Source: Methylococcaceae bacterium
GTDB taxonomy: Bacteria > Pseudomonadota > Gammaproteobacteria > Methylococcales > Methylomonadaceae
Direction: 5' to 3'
Assembly (NCBI GenBank): GCA_013140465.1
Contig: JABFST010000387.1
Span: forward strand, 1-25,735
DNA length: 25,735 nucleotides
Shown in pieces: positions 6,599 through 15,633 of the stretch (within the stretch, counting starts at the first letter, position 1; every line of letters starts with the position of its first letter). Below the pieces are notes generated by a model. The model saw nothing but the letters and a program-made list of their open reading frames with translations. It ran no database searches and was not told the origin of the DNA. The translations under genes were made by a program, and so were the position numbers.

Positions 6599-9500
6599 TT
6601 AAAAATACCCCGCCAGTTGCTTGGCAATTTCACCCACATTCGGCTGCAAGTTCATCGTGATATGCGACCCAGGAATCGTGTAGATGGCGATGCCTTGCTG
6701 GGCTTTTTCCAACCAGTAATACTCAGGATGGCCTGGGTTGGCAATATTCCAAGGCTGTTGGGCGCGGAAAAAGGTTAATGATCCCGCATAGCTTTCGGGA
6801 ACATAGTTTGCCATCGCCACACTATTGGCCTTAAACACATTCAGCCACCGTTGCAATTGCACTGCCTCAAACGAAGCGGGGACAACGCCGTGTTGTTTTG
6901 CTGCTTCTAGCACGGCTGCCAGTTGTTGCTCTGGCAATAGCGTCTCCAAGGTTTCTGCATTGGGCGCATGTTCGCCCAGTTTTAAAGAATGGCGACCGAT
7001 AAAGGCCAGGATGTCATTGTCGTTTTCGCTTTTAAACAGATTTTGTCCAGGTGCAGGGGTGTCGATCATAAACAGCAATTTGACGGTTTCACCCGCTTGC
7101 TGTAATTGCCGTGCGATTTCTAATGCCACCAGGCCGCCAAACGATGCGCCGCCCAATAGATACGGGCCTTGCGCTTGTTTGCTGCGCAACGCCGCCAAAT
7201 ACACATCCGCCATTTGCGCGACACTGGTCAGCACAGGGTCATCGTTGGTTAAACCGGGTGCTTGGAAGGCATAAACGGCTTGGGTGGCGGGCAAGTCTTG
7301 CGCCAATTCTGAGGTAAACGTGACATAGCCATCAATAGGATGCGCGATAAACAAAATGGGTTTGGATTCATCTCCGCCTTTGATTTTTACTAGGCACGAA
7401 CCTACGCTGGCATCATTGCCATCAGTGTTGGCGGCTGACGGGTCTGCGACATCGGCAGTCACGACCAATGCCAATTCAGCAATTGTGGGCGCATTTAAAA
7501 ATTCGCTAATCGACAATTCCATCTTAAAGCTTTCATAAATACGCGCCACGGCAAGGCTGGCGACTAACGAGCTACCGCCCAACTCAAAAAAGTTGTCGTG
7601 TATGCTGAACTGGCCGATACCCAAGACATCGCGCCAAATGGTTGCCAATAACTGTTCTTTGGCGTTGCGCGGCGCATGGCGGGCTTTTTCTTCGGCACTC
7701 AGGCCGCTGTCCACGACTTCATCAGAATCTAAAGTGCTTAAGCGCGATAACGAGCCTTGCGGTTGGGTGATGTTGCTTTGTCCGGGTTTAGGTGCATCGA
7801 TCCAATAACGTTGGCGGTCGAAAGGGTAAGTCGGCAATTCAATACGGTGCAATGTTCTGCCGCTGTAAAATGCGCGGTAATCAATGTTGATGCCCGCCAG
7901 CCATAAACGCCCTAAGGTGGTCAGCAAAAATGCCGCGTCGGGTTGGTTTTCTTTGGGGTGCGGTAACGATGTCAATACCCATTGTTCGGCTTTTTTCAAC
8001 TGGTGCTGCCTGGCTAAACTGCTTAAAGTGCGGCCTGGGCCGACTTCCAACAATATTTGTTGGTGGTCTAAGAACAACTGTTCCAAACCTTGGGCAAAGT
8101 ACACGGTTTGGCGTAAATGTTGCGCCCAATAAGTCGGGTCTGTGGCTTGTTCGGCAGTAATCCAATTGCCGGTCACATTAGACAAATAAGGAATTTTCGG
8201 TGCGCTTAACGGGGTTTTGCGCATCAATTCAGTGAACGGGGCGACTATTTCTTGCATCATCGCCGAATGGAACGCGTGCGAAGTATGCAGCACCTGCGCT
8301 TGTACGCCACGCGCCTGTAATTGTTGTTCAAACGCGGCAACGGCTTCGTTAGTGCCGGACACCACACATAATGATGAGCTATTGACCAAGGCCAGCGATA
8401 AGTTGTCCGGCAATAAGGCTTGCACTTCTTCGGCAGGTAAAGAGACCGCCAACATATTGCCAGTCGCCACCGATTGCATCAATTGTCCGCGTGCAGCGAC
8501 CAACGCCAAAGCATCATCTAGGCTGAATACGCCCGCCAAACACGCGGCGACGTATTCACCTATGCTATGCCCAATCATGGCTTTGGGTTTTACGCCCCAA
8601 GCCATCCATAACTGCGCCAAGGAATATTCAATGCTGAACAACGCCGCTTGGGTGATGGCGGTTTGTTGCAATTGTTGGCTGGCGGCTTCGGCAGCTTCTG
8701 GGCTAGGATATAAAATAGTGCGCAAGTCCAGGTTTAACAGCGGCTTTAGGTAGTCGGCGCAATAATCCAATTGGCTTTTGAACACGGCTTCGGTGTCGTA
8801 CAGTTCTTTCGCCATATTGACGTACTGCGAGCCTTGGCCAGAGAACATGAACACCACCGGGCGGGTCATGGTTTTTTGGTAATGGTCGAACACATATTGC
8901 GGGTTTTTGTCGCGCAAACGGCTGATAGCCTCTTCTGCTGTGTCGGCAAGCACGATGCGGCGATGGTCAAAGGCTTTACGGCCGATATATTGGGTATAGG
9001 CGGCATCAGCAAGATTGATCTCAGGATGCGCGCTTAAGTGCGCCGCCAAGTTTTCGGTGATATTGTTCAGCGCGGTCGCGGTTTTGGCACTGAGCATAAA
9101 CACTTGGTGGCTACGCGCGTGGCTTGATGCTTCTGGCGTTGGGGCTTCTTCCAAAACTACATGACCGTTCGTGCCGCCTATGCCGAAAGCATTGACCCCG
9201 GCGCGGCGCGGTGCGCCATTGGTTTGCCAATCTTGCAATTTGGTGTTGACATAAAACGGGCTGTTTTCAAAGTCAATTTTGGGATTGGGCTTGTTAAAGT
9301 TAAGGCTGGGCGGCAATTGTTTGTGCTTAAGGGCCAACACGGCTTTAATAAGGCCCGCGATTGCGGCGGCATGGTTTAAGTGACCGATATTAGGTTTGGC
9401 AGAGCCGATAGCGCAATACTGTTTTTTCTGGGTGTCAGGATTTTCTGCCGTGGCTTTAAAGGCTTGGGTCATCGCGGCGACTTCAACCGGATCGCCCAAT

Positions 9501-10477
9501 TCGGTGCCAGTGCCGTGGGTTTCGATATAGGAAACCGAATCCGAGGCCACGCCCGCCAAATCCATCGCTTCCGCCATGACTTTAGCTTGTCCGCCGATAC
9601 TGGGCGCGGTGTAGCCGATTTTGGTCGAACCGTCGTTGTTTAAGGCCGTGGCTTTAATGATCGCTTGCACGGTGTCGCCGTCGGCAATCGCATCTGCCAA
9701 GCGTTTGACCACAATCACACCCACGCCCGCACCTGTGACGATGCCTTTAGAATCGGCATCAAACGTGCGCAAATGTCCGTCGGGTGAGTAAATCATGCCT
9801 TCTTGGAACAAATACCCTTCGCGTGATGGCGTGCGGATAAAACTCGCCCCTGCCATCACCATATCGCATTGGTAACTCCACAAGGCTTGGCAAGCAAGAT
9901 GCACGGCAACTAACGAGGTGGAACAGGTGGTGCCGACACAAATACTTGGGCCAGTTAAATTCATGTGGAACGACACGCGCATCGGCATGGTGTCTTTGTG
10001 GTTGGTCAAGGCCATTTCCAAGCGGTCGATAGTTTGGAAACGCACCAAGTTGTTGGGCAAAATATTGCGCAGCAAATAGGTACTGAATGCCGTACCCGCA
10101 TAAACGCCGACTTGCCCGTCGTATTTTTCGGCATCGTAGCCCGCGTTTTCCATCGCTTCCCACGCGGCTTCCAAAAACACGCGGTGTTGCGGGTCTAAGA
10201 TCCGCGCTTCGCGTGGGCTCATATTAAAAAAGCCCGCGTCAAAATACTCCACATCCGCCAACACGCCGTGGGCTTTTACGAAATGGGGGTTGCCTATCAG
10301 TTCAGGGTCTGCGCCAGAGGCCAAGGCCACTTCATCACTGAAAAACTCAATCGATTCCACACCGTTACTGAGATTTTGCCAAAATTCGTCGAGGTTTTTC
10401 GCGCCCGGAAAATGCCCTGCCATACCAATAATGGCAAGCGGTTCTACCAGCGCTTCGGTATTTGTATTCTCAGTCAT
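6599..10477 (-). CDS. Type I polyketide synthase, KS-AT-ACP-TE
   Basis: The 1292-residue protein is one non-reducing extension module with a release domain. The ketosynthase (about 10-445) has Cys185 in TTCSTSL, His321 in HGTGT and His366 in NIGH. The acyltransferase (about 540-830) has Ser638 in GHSIGEY and the HAFHS motif (His737) expected for malonyl-CoA. The carrier domain (about 940-1010) has LGGSS with Ser970. The thioesterase (about 1030-1292) has GASFG (Ser1112), Asp1139 and His1272. No KR, DH, ER or MT domain is seen, so the new beta-keto should persist unless altered in trans. The start overlaps the upstream C-PCP gene by 8 nt (ATGACTGA), so it very likely extends the chain held on that carrier, then hydrolyses or cyclises it. 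The KS motif TTCSTS departs from the usual TACSSS. Confidence 0.96.
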   Translation of the reverse strand: MTENTNTEALVEPLAIIGMAGHFPGAKNLDEFWQNLSNGVESIEFFSDEVALASGADPELIGNPHFVKAHGVLADVEYFDAGFFNMSPREARILDPQHRVFLEAAWEAMENAGYDAEKYDGQVGVYAGTAFSTYLLRNILPNNLVRFQTIDRLEMALTNHKDTMPMRVSFHMNLTGPSICVGTTCSTSLVAVHLACQALWSYQCDMVMAGASFIRTPSREGYLFQEGMIYSPDGHLRTFDADSKGIVTGAGVGVIVVKRLADAIADGDTVQAIIKATALNNDGSTKIGYTAPSIGGQAKVMAEAMDLAGVASDSVSYIETHGTGTELGDPVEVAAMTQAFKATAENPDTQKKQYCAIGSAKPNIGHLNHAAAIAGLIKAVLALKHKQLPPSLNFNKPNPKIDFENSPFYVNTKLQDWQTNGAPRRAGVNAFGIGGTNGHVVLEEAPTPEASSHARSHQVFMLSAKTATALNNITENLAAHLSAHPEINLADAAYTQYIGRKAFDHRRIVLADTAEEAISRLRDKNPQYVFDHYQKTMTRPVVFMFSGQGSQYVNMAKELYDTEAVFKSQLDYCADYLKPLLNLDLRTILYPSPEAAEAASQQLQQTAITQAALFSIEYSLAQLWMAWGVKPKAMIGHSIGEYVAACLAGVFSLDDALALVAARGQLMQSVATGNMLAVSLPAEEVQALLPDNLSLALVNSSSLCVVSGTNEAVAAFEQQLQARGVQAQVLHTSHAFHSAMMQEIVAPFTELMRKTPLSAPKIPYLSNVTGNWITAEQATDPTYWAQHLRQTVYFAQGLEQLFLDHQQILLEVGPGRTLSSLARQHQLKKAEQWVLTSLPHPKENQPDAAFLLTTLGRLWLAGINIDYRAFYSGRTLHRIELPTYPFDRQRYWIDAPKPGQSNITQPQGSLSRLSTLDSDEVVDSGLSAEEKARHAPRNAKEQLLATIWRDVLGIGQFSIHDNFFELGGSSLVASLAVARIYESFKMELSISEFLNAPTIAELALVVTADVADPSAANTDGNDASVGSCLVKIKGGDESKPILFIAHPIDGYVTFTSELAQDLPATQAVYAFQAPGLTNDDPVLTSVAQMADVYLAALRSKQAQGPYLLGGASFGGLVALEIARQLQQAGETVKLLFMIDTPAPGQNLFKSENDNDILAFIGRHSLKLGEHAPNAETLETLLPEQQLAAVLEAAKQHGVVPASFEAVQLQRWLNVFKANSVAMANYVPESYAGSLTFFRAQQPWNIANPGHPEYYWLEKAQQGIAIYTIPGSHITMNLQPNVGEIAKQLAGYF

Positions 10478-12239
10478 GCTGTGGTCTCCTGGATTTAAGT
10501 TGTTTTTGTTGGCTTAAGGCGTTTCTGCGTTGGTTGGCGCGTTGTTTAAAGGCATCAACGTCTAAAGCAGGTTCATGGGTGGTTTCGGTAGCGGTCAGAT
10601 AAGCTGCCATTGCGCTGACCGTGGGTTGTTTGAACAATTCGACGATGGCGCAGCTGCGGTTTAGGCGTTTTTCCAGTTGGGTGCTGACTTGTAACATTGC
10701 CAACGACGAACCGCCGACACTGAAAAAATCGTCGTACAAACCTATCTGTTGCCGTTGTAAAACGTCTTGCCATACGTCGGCGACGGATTTTTCCAACTCC
10801 GTCACCGGGGCGATATATACCGATGCGCTGCTGAGAGTCATTGGCGTATAGGCAAATGTAGGTAATTGGCTTAGCTGGATTGTTGGTTCTGTTGCCACTA
10901 TCCCCAACAAATCTAGGTAACGGGCCAGCAAGGTTTGAATGCTGTCACGGTTAAACAATTCGGTCTTGTAGCGGGCAATCACCACATAGCCGCCGTCTTT
11001 TTCGCGTATCGACACCGACAAATCAAAATTGGCTATGCCTTCTTCTATATCCAAACGGTTAATCGCGACATCAGCCATTTTTTCTGGCATCGCGGGTACG
11101 TTTTGTAAGGTGAACATCACCCGCGACAATAAATTGGCGGGAATGCCCAAGCTGTCGGACAAGGCTTGCAAGGGCAAATCTTGGTGCGCTGTGGCATCGA
11201 GCGTGACTTGGCTGACCCGCGCCAGCAACTCGGTGAAACTGGGGTCGCCGCTTAAGTCATTGCGCAATAACAATAAGTTATTAAAAAATCCGATCAGTTT
11301 TTTGGTTTCAACTTGATAACGCCCGGCAACGGGAGAACATAATAGCATATCGTTTTGCTGGGTATATTGGAACAGCAAGGCTTTAAACGCCGCCAGCAAG
11401 ACTACAAACAAGGACGTGCCTTGTTGTCTAGCCAAAACGCTCAGGGTTTGGCTTAACTCGGGGTTGAGCTGTTGGTATTCGGTTTCACCGTGATAACCAA
11501 ATTGTGCGCCATGATCCACGGGCAATGCCAATAACGGCAGTTGTCCCGCCAAATGTTGTTGCCAATACGCCAACACGCTTTGGGTGTCGATGTGTTGCTG
11601 TTGGAACGCGGCGAAGTCGGCGTATTGGATCGGTAAGGGCGGTAACGAGCTGGCGTTCCCTTGTAAAAAATCTTTATACAAGACCGCCAATTCGCGCATA
11701 AACACGCTGTCTGACCACATATCGTAAACAATATGGTGGGTGGTGCGGATTAGCACATGTTCTTCGGGCGATAAGCGCAACAGCTTAAAGCGCAGTAACG
11801 GGGCTTGTTCCAAATCAAACGGGAGTTGGGTTTCTTCGCCCGCATAAGTGACGATGGCTAGTTCTTGGTCGGCGCGACTGCGGTTTTCTAAGGAAACCAA
11901 GGGCAAGTCTATGGTGAGTTCGGGCAAGATAAATTGGCTGGCTTTTGTGCCTCGGGCAGGAAACTCGGTGCGCAACACTTCGTGGCGTTGCACGATGGCT
12001 TGCAGGCACTGGTTTAACACCGCCACCTCCAGCACCCCTTGCAGACGAAACGCGGCACGCAGGTTGTGGACGGTGTTATGGATTTGTAATTGTTCCAACT
12101 GCCATAAACGCTGTTGCCCTAAGGACAGGGGCAACACTTGGGAGCGGTTTGCGGGGGTGATGGCAGGGGTTTTGCGTTGTAATTTGACATTGTTTCTAAC
12201 CGCCTGCCAAAAAAATGACGGATTTTCGTTAGTAGACAT
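10470..12239 (-). CDS. NRPS condensation domain plus carrier protein, no adenylation domain
   Basis: The 589-residue protein has a condensation domain (about 33-455) and a carrier domain (about 478-550, Ser512 in SVGGSSL), ending in a basic glutamine-rich tail (RANQRRNALSQQKQ) like those after carrier domains. The active-site motif reads HHIVYDMWS (His168, His169, Asp173), keeping the catalytic histidine but with Met in place of the usual Gly. No adenylation domain is present, so the carrier must be loaded in trans or receive something other than an amino acid. The donor could be the free ACP at 4091-4348. It is translationally coupled to the PKS by an 8-nt overlap. I chose the ATG at 12239; a GTG at 12245 is also in frame. 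A porin gene ends 45 nt upstream. Confidence 0.93.
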   Translation of the reverse strand: MSTNENPSFFWQAVRNNVKLQRKTPAITPANRSQVLPLSLGQQRLWQLEQLQIHNTVHNLRAAFRLQGVLEVAVLNQCLQAIVQRHEVLRTEFPARGTKASQFILPELTIDLPLVSLENRSRADQELAIVTYAGEETQLPFDLEQAPLLRFKLLRLSPEEHVLIRTTHHIVYDMWSDSVFMRELAVLYKDFLQGNASSLPPLPIQYADFAAFQQQHIDTQSVLAYWQQHLAGQLPLLALPVDHGAQFGYHGETEYQQLNPELSQTLSVLARQQGTSLFVVLLAAFKALLFQYTQQNDMLLCSPVAGRYQVETKKLIGFFNNLLLLRNDLSGDPSFTELLARVSQVTLDATAHQDLPLQALSDSLGIPANLLSRVMFTLQNVPAMPEKMADVAINRLDIEEGIANFDLSVSIREKDGGYVVIARYKTELFNRDSIQTLLARYLDLLGIVATEPTIQLSQLPTFAYTPMTLSSASVYIAPVTELEKSVADVWQDVLQRQQIGLYDDFFSVGGSSLAMLQVSTQLEKRLNRSCAIVELFKQPTVSAMAAYLTATETTHEPALDVDAFKQRANQRRNALSQQKQLKSRRPQHD

Positions 12240-12284
12240 AAACACACTTCAAGTTAAACAAGTAAAATCTCCTCGATAAGGGCA

Positions 12285-13538
12285 TTAAAGCTTAATGACA
12301 AAACTCGTCGCAAACGTAAATTGCTGGCGGTCGGTCAAGTCATTAAAGACGGGGTTGTTGGTGACGTCGTAGCGTAGCTCGGGGCGTAAGGTCAGCCATT
12401 TGAGCGGCTTCCAAAACAAGCCCGCCGATATACTGTAGTAAGTGGCGGGTATACCATCCATCATGGTTTTTAAGCCGTTTTGGTCTTTAAACCATTCCGC
12501 GCGGATGCCAGCGTTGAGTTGGTTGGTGACTTGGTACATGAGACCTTGTTCTATGCCGTACCAGTGTGCCGGTTTGGCATTAACGGCAATGGCCTGATAA
12601 CCGATGTCGGTCTGAAATTTATAATGCCATTTTTGGAAAAAATTATGGTTAAACACAAAACTGGCGTGGGTGCGGTTGGAGCGTTGTTTGCCTATGCCAT
12701 TGATGGTTTCGTCGCTGGTGTCATCGCCTGTGACAATCGCGGCGGATACCGTGGTGTCCTGATAGATCCAAGACGCGCTACCCAAAAAATTCCACACCTC
12801 TAAATTGTGGCCAAAATTATCAAGCGTGTTCATGGATCCTAAAATAGCTCCCGCAGACAGCGTTAAATGGTCGCTGACGGGTGTGGATAGTTGGATGCCC
12901 GTATGTGAAGAGGGTTCGCTATAGGCTGTGTACGATACCGAATAAAAAGGGCTTAACGAGCCGATAGGCGTAAAAAAATGCCCGATTTGGGCAGTGATGC
13001 CGCGTCCAAAAGGGGCATAAACTTGTAGATAAAACTGTGGCAGGGCAATTTTGGTAAAGCGGTGTTCGGGGGAGAACTTGTCATCTAAGCCCGCCGAGGT
13101 GGCATAACGCGCATCGGCACCCGTGACAAAATCAAACCGACCGCCGACATCCCATTGGCTACCCGTGGTATCAATTTCGCGCTGCAAAAACAAGCGGAAG
13201 CGGTTAAATTGAAATTCGTTGCTGCGGTCATTAAAGGTCAACGGATAATTGCTACGGTCTGTGGGTGCCGCCGGGTTATAGGTAATGCCCGCTACGATTG
13301 CGCCTCCGGCCTTAAGCTTGGCGGCTGTCATAAAATCAGAATTATTGATGTTGTAACCGCTAACGGCTTCAAGCAAGCCGTTTGCCGCTTCCTCTTTTGT
13401 ACCCAGCAGCGGTTCATTTTTATTAATTTTGTTGTCTGTGGTAATCCCCCCCGCAAAACCGCCAGCGTGGCTGTTTTCAATAGCTAAGCAACACAGCATA
13501 ATGCCGTAGGCGCCATATCTGACTCTATTTTTTTGCAT
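12285..13538 (-). CDS. Outer-membrane beta-barrel porin (BBP2/OmpL-like)
   Basis: The 417-residue protein has a signal peptide (about 1-25, ending SHAGG) and repeated amphipathic strands rich in aromatic residues, ending in FATSFVIKL as expected for a barrel C-terminal strand. Features such as VGGRFDFVTGADARY, GHFFTPIGSLSPFYSVSYT and EPSSHTGIQLS match the putative beta-barrel porin-2 family (PF07642), whose members are predicted outer-membrane channels. The start has AGG upstream. It sits 33 nt after the O-methyltransferase and 45 nt before the condensation-domain gene on the same strand, so it appears to be part of the biosynthetic operon. That is unusual and suggests passage of a precursor or product across the outer membrane. 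Direction and solute are unknown. Confidence 0.85.
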   Translation of the reverse strand: MQKNRVRYGAYGIMLCCLAIENSHAGGFAGGITTDNKINKNEPLLGTKEEAANGLLEAVSGYNINNSDFMTAAKLKAGGAIVAGITYNPAAPTDRSNYPLTFNDRSNEFQFNRFRLFLQREIDTTGSQWDVGGRFDFVTGADARYATSAGLDDKFSPEHRFTKIALPQFYLQVYAPFGRGITAQIGHFFTPIGSLSPFYSVSYTAYSEPSSHTGIQLSTPVSDHLTLSAGAILGSMNTLDNFGHNLEVWNFLGSASWIYQDTTVSAAIVTGDDTSDETINGIGKQRSNRTHASFVFNHNFFQKWHYKFQTDIGYQAIAVNAKPAHWYGIEQGLMYQVTNQLNAGIRAEWFKDQNGLKTMMDGIPATYYSISAGLFWKPLKWLTLRPELRYDVTNNPVFNDLTDRQQFTFATSFVIKL

Positions 13539-13571
13539 GGTTAGGATACCTGGTTAAGCCCGCAGTAAAGG

Positions 13572-14585
13572 TTATATCGCAACGGCTTCTATAATGCTGA
13601 TGTCGAGCTGGGTGTTGACAATACGCTCTATCCTAAAACCACTGGCTTGCAAGAGTGCTTGGAATTCGGCTTCGGTGCGCAATTTGCCCGAGTCAAAGGA
13701 CACCAACATCATCAAATCCAATAACACCGTGCGTTGGCTGGCTTGTGCCGTAATCACGCCTTCTATAATCAGCAGTTTTGTTCCGCTGGCCATTGCCGAA
13801 CGGCAGTTTTGTAAAATCTGTAAGCTTTGTGCGTCATCCCAATTGTGCAAGACGTGCTTGAGGATATACAGTTCTTTACCTGCGGGCAGGGACTCGAAAA
13901 AACTGCCCGCAACAGGCAGGCAGCGTTGCTCTAGCTGGTGTTGCGCCAATAGTTCATGTGCGCGTGTTATGGTTTCGGCTTGGTCAAACAACACGGCATT
14001 GAGCGTAGGGTAACGCTCTAAGATAGAAATCAATAAGCTGCCCTGTCCGCCGCCTATATCCACAATAGTGTCCAAACCAGAAAAATCATAAGCCGATAAA
14101 ATGGCTTGTTTTTGCCGTTGCGCCAATACGCTCATAATCTTATCAAAGCGTTCGGACAGTTCTGGGGTTTGTTGGTTATAGCGGTAATGGCTAGTGCCAA
14201 AGTTTTTTTCAAAGGCACTGTTGCCCGTTTGGATGCTGTAAGTCAAATCTTGCCAGCATTGGTAATATTGTTCGGCACGCAATAAGACAAAATCTTTTAA
14301 CGAGTTGGGCGCGTCGGTTTGCAAGCAAGCGGCTAAGGCAGTGCCTTCAAAGGTGTGTGGCGAAATTTCGGTGACCAGTCCGATGCTGGTCAGCACCCGC
14401 AATAATCGGTATAGCGACGGGCTGTGGCTTTGAGTGGCGAGCGCCAATTCGTCGCAGTGTTTGGGGCCGTCTTTTAACTGGTCGGGTATGCCCAACGCGG
14501 TGGCGGTAAACAAGCATTGCGATAGCTGAAAGCCACGGCTGAGTTCTAAAATTTTTTCGGGGAGGTTTTGTTGGGGTGTGCTCAT
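13572..14585 (-). CDS. SAM-dependent O-methyltransferase (family 2)
   Basis: The 337-residue enzyme has an N-terminal winged-helix dimerisation domain (about 10-100) and a C-terminal Rossmann domain with the SAM-binding motif IVDIGGGQGSLL near residue 170 and LYILKHVLHNWDD near 250, whose histidine is the usual catalytic base. This is the layout of plant COMT, acetylserotonin methyltransferase and many bacterial polyketide O-methyltransferases (PF00891). It probably methylates a hydroxyl, perhaps a phenol, on the product of the downstream C-PCP and PKS proteins. It is the first gene of the tight run O-MT, porin, C-PCP, PKS. No clear ribosome site precedes the ATG. The substrate is not readable from the sequence. 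Confidence 0.92.
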   Translation of the reverse strand: MSTPQQNLPEKILELSRGFQLSQCLFTATALGIPDQLKDGPKHCDELALATQSHSPSLYRLLRVLTSIGLVTEISPHTFEGTALAACLQTDAPNSLKDFVLLRAEQYYQCWQDLTYSIQTGNSAFEKNFGTSHYRYNQQTPELSERFDKIMSVLAQRQKQAILSAYDFSGLDTIVDIGGGQGSLLISILERYPTLNAVLFDQAETITRAHELLAQHQLEQRCLPVAGSFFESLPAGKELYILKHVLHNWDDAQSLQILQNCRSAMASGTKLLIIEGVITAQASQRTVLLDLMMLVSFDSGKLRTEAEFQALLQASGFRIERIVNTQLDISIIEAVAI

Positions 14586-14750
14586 GGTCGATCAATGGTG
14601 GTCAGGGTAAGCGGTGAGGCGGCTATTTTACAGATTTAGCCGGGGGCTGGACAAAAAATGGAGCTAGCTTATAGCCACTCAATGAGAGCGGTCATCGCGT
14701 AGCTCCACTGCGGGTGCGTGTTATAGAGAGTCAGAAGCTGATAAATCTAT

Positions 14751-14781
14751 ATTAAACGCCCTTAGGCAGAGGGGCTTTAAT
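14751..14781 (-). terminator. Possible hairpin terminator after SnoaL-like gene
   Basis: About 40 nt past the stop at 14821, an imperfect inverted repeat (ATTAAA..CCC with GGG..TTTAAT) could form a stem. A second 8-bp inverted repeat, TGGAGCTA with TAGCTCCA, lies at 14659-14707. Neither has a strong T-tract. Confidence 0.3.
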
Positions 14782-14820
14782 GTCGTTTTACTTACTGACT
14801 TTTCTAATATAAAGCGCCGC

Positions 14821-15291
14821 TTATTTGCGTACAGGCTTTTTGGGTTTTACTTTGAATAAGCCAATTGCGACGGCATAGCCAAACAATGCGCCAAAGCCCA
14901 TTTGGGTCATTAAGCCCAAAAGGTCGGTAGTTTGCCATTCTTGTATGGCAATGCCGTTACGCATTTGCCTTATCAGCGTGCCGTTGACTTCTATATTTTT
15001 TTTGGTCGCGGGCGCACCCATAAATTTGCCGACATTTTTGGCTTTGGAAGAAAAATTGATAGTGACAAATTCGCCATCAACCAAGACATGCTTAAACTCC
15101 ATTTTCATGCCGGAAAACGCGGACTTCATGTCCTGCATAAAACCAATATATTCGTCCTTATTAAAAACCAGGCCATCGCCGGAGTAAGTAAACCCATCGG
15201 CGAGTAGGCCGTCTAAGGTGTCCCATTCATCATTTTGTATCGCTAATGAAACCGCTAAAGCGGCGTCTTTGGTGCTTTGCTGATTGTCCAT
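14821..15291 (-). CDS. SnoaL-like / NTF2-fold protein with hydrophobic tail
   Basis: The 156-residue product has the NTF2-like cone fold signature of SnoaL-type proteins: an N-terminal helix with DEWDTLDGLLADGFTYS, central beta strands, and the closing GTLIRQMRNGIAIQEWQTTDLLGLM. SnoaL proteins include aldol cyclases of aromatic polyketides, but many relatives have no known activity. Unlike typical members it ends in a hydrophobic segment (about 125-146) followed by a Lys-rich tail, which could anchor it to the inner membrane. It lies upstream of the O-methyltransferase on the same strand, 235 nt away, so it may belong to the biosynthetic cluster or be independent. No clear ribosome site is seen. 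Confidence 0.8.
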   Translation of the reverse strand: MDNQQSTKDAALAVSLAIQNDEWDTLDGLLADGFTYSGDGLVFNKDEYIGFMQDMKSAFSGMKMEFKHVLVDGEFVTINFSSKAKNVGKFMGAPATKKNIEVNGTLIRQMRNGIAIQEWQTTDLLGLMTQMGFGALFGYAVAIGLFKVKPKKPVRK

Positions 15292-15510
15292 GAGTGTGTC
15301 CAGATTAATAAATAGTGGATGGTAACAAGAACTTTGCTGTGCCTATGTCCCAGTTTTTATAAGTGCCTATATTAAGGTTTTGATTTGGGTGGCTTGGGCA
15401 ATTCCGCTGCGTACATTAACCGCACGCGTAAAATTTGGAAAGCCTATTTGTAAAACAATGCGCTAAAAAAATGGCCTGTTGTTATTAGGTCATCATCTGG
15501 CAGTTTGGAT

Positions 15511-15609
15511 TTAATGGATCCAAGATTGCAAAAGTAGGGGTGGAGCAGCGAGAGTTAGCAGAATACAAGCGATAGCCAAGAGTAATGGTTTATTCATTGT
15601 CATGCTCAT
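15511..15609 (-). CDS. Possible small hydrophobic peptide
   Basis: A 32-codon frame encodes a peptide with a short charged start (MSMTMNK), one hydrophobic segment of about 20 residues (PLLLAIACILLTLAAPPLLL) and a QSWIH end. ATG codons at 15609, 15603 and 15597 are all possible starts and none has a good ribosome site. It could be a small membrane peptide, a signal-peptide remnant of a lost gene, or chance. It lies just beyond the terminator of the upstream gene, so it would need its own promoter. Confidence 0.3.
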   Translation of the reverse strand: MSMTMNKPLLLAIACILLTLAAPPLLLQSWIH

Positions 15610-15633
15610 AAGGTAGATGCCACTTACGGAAAA

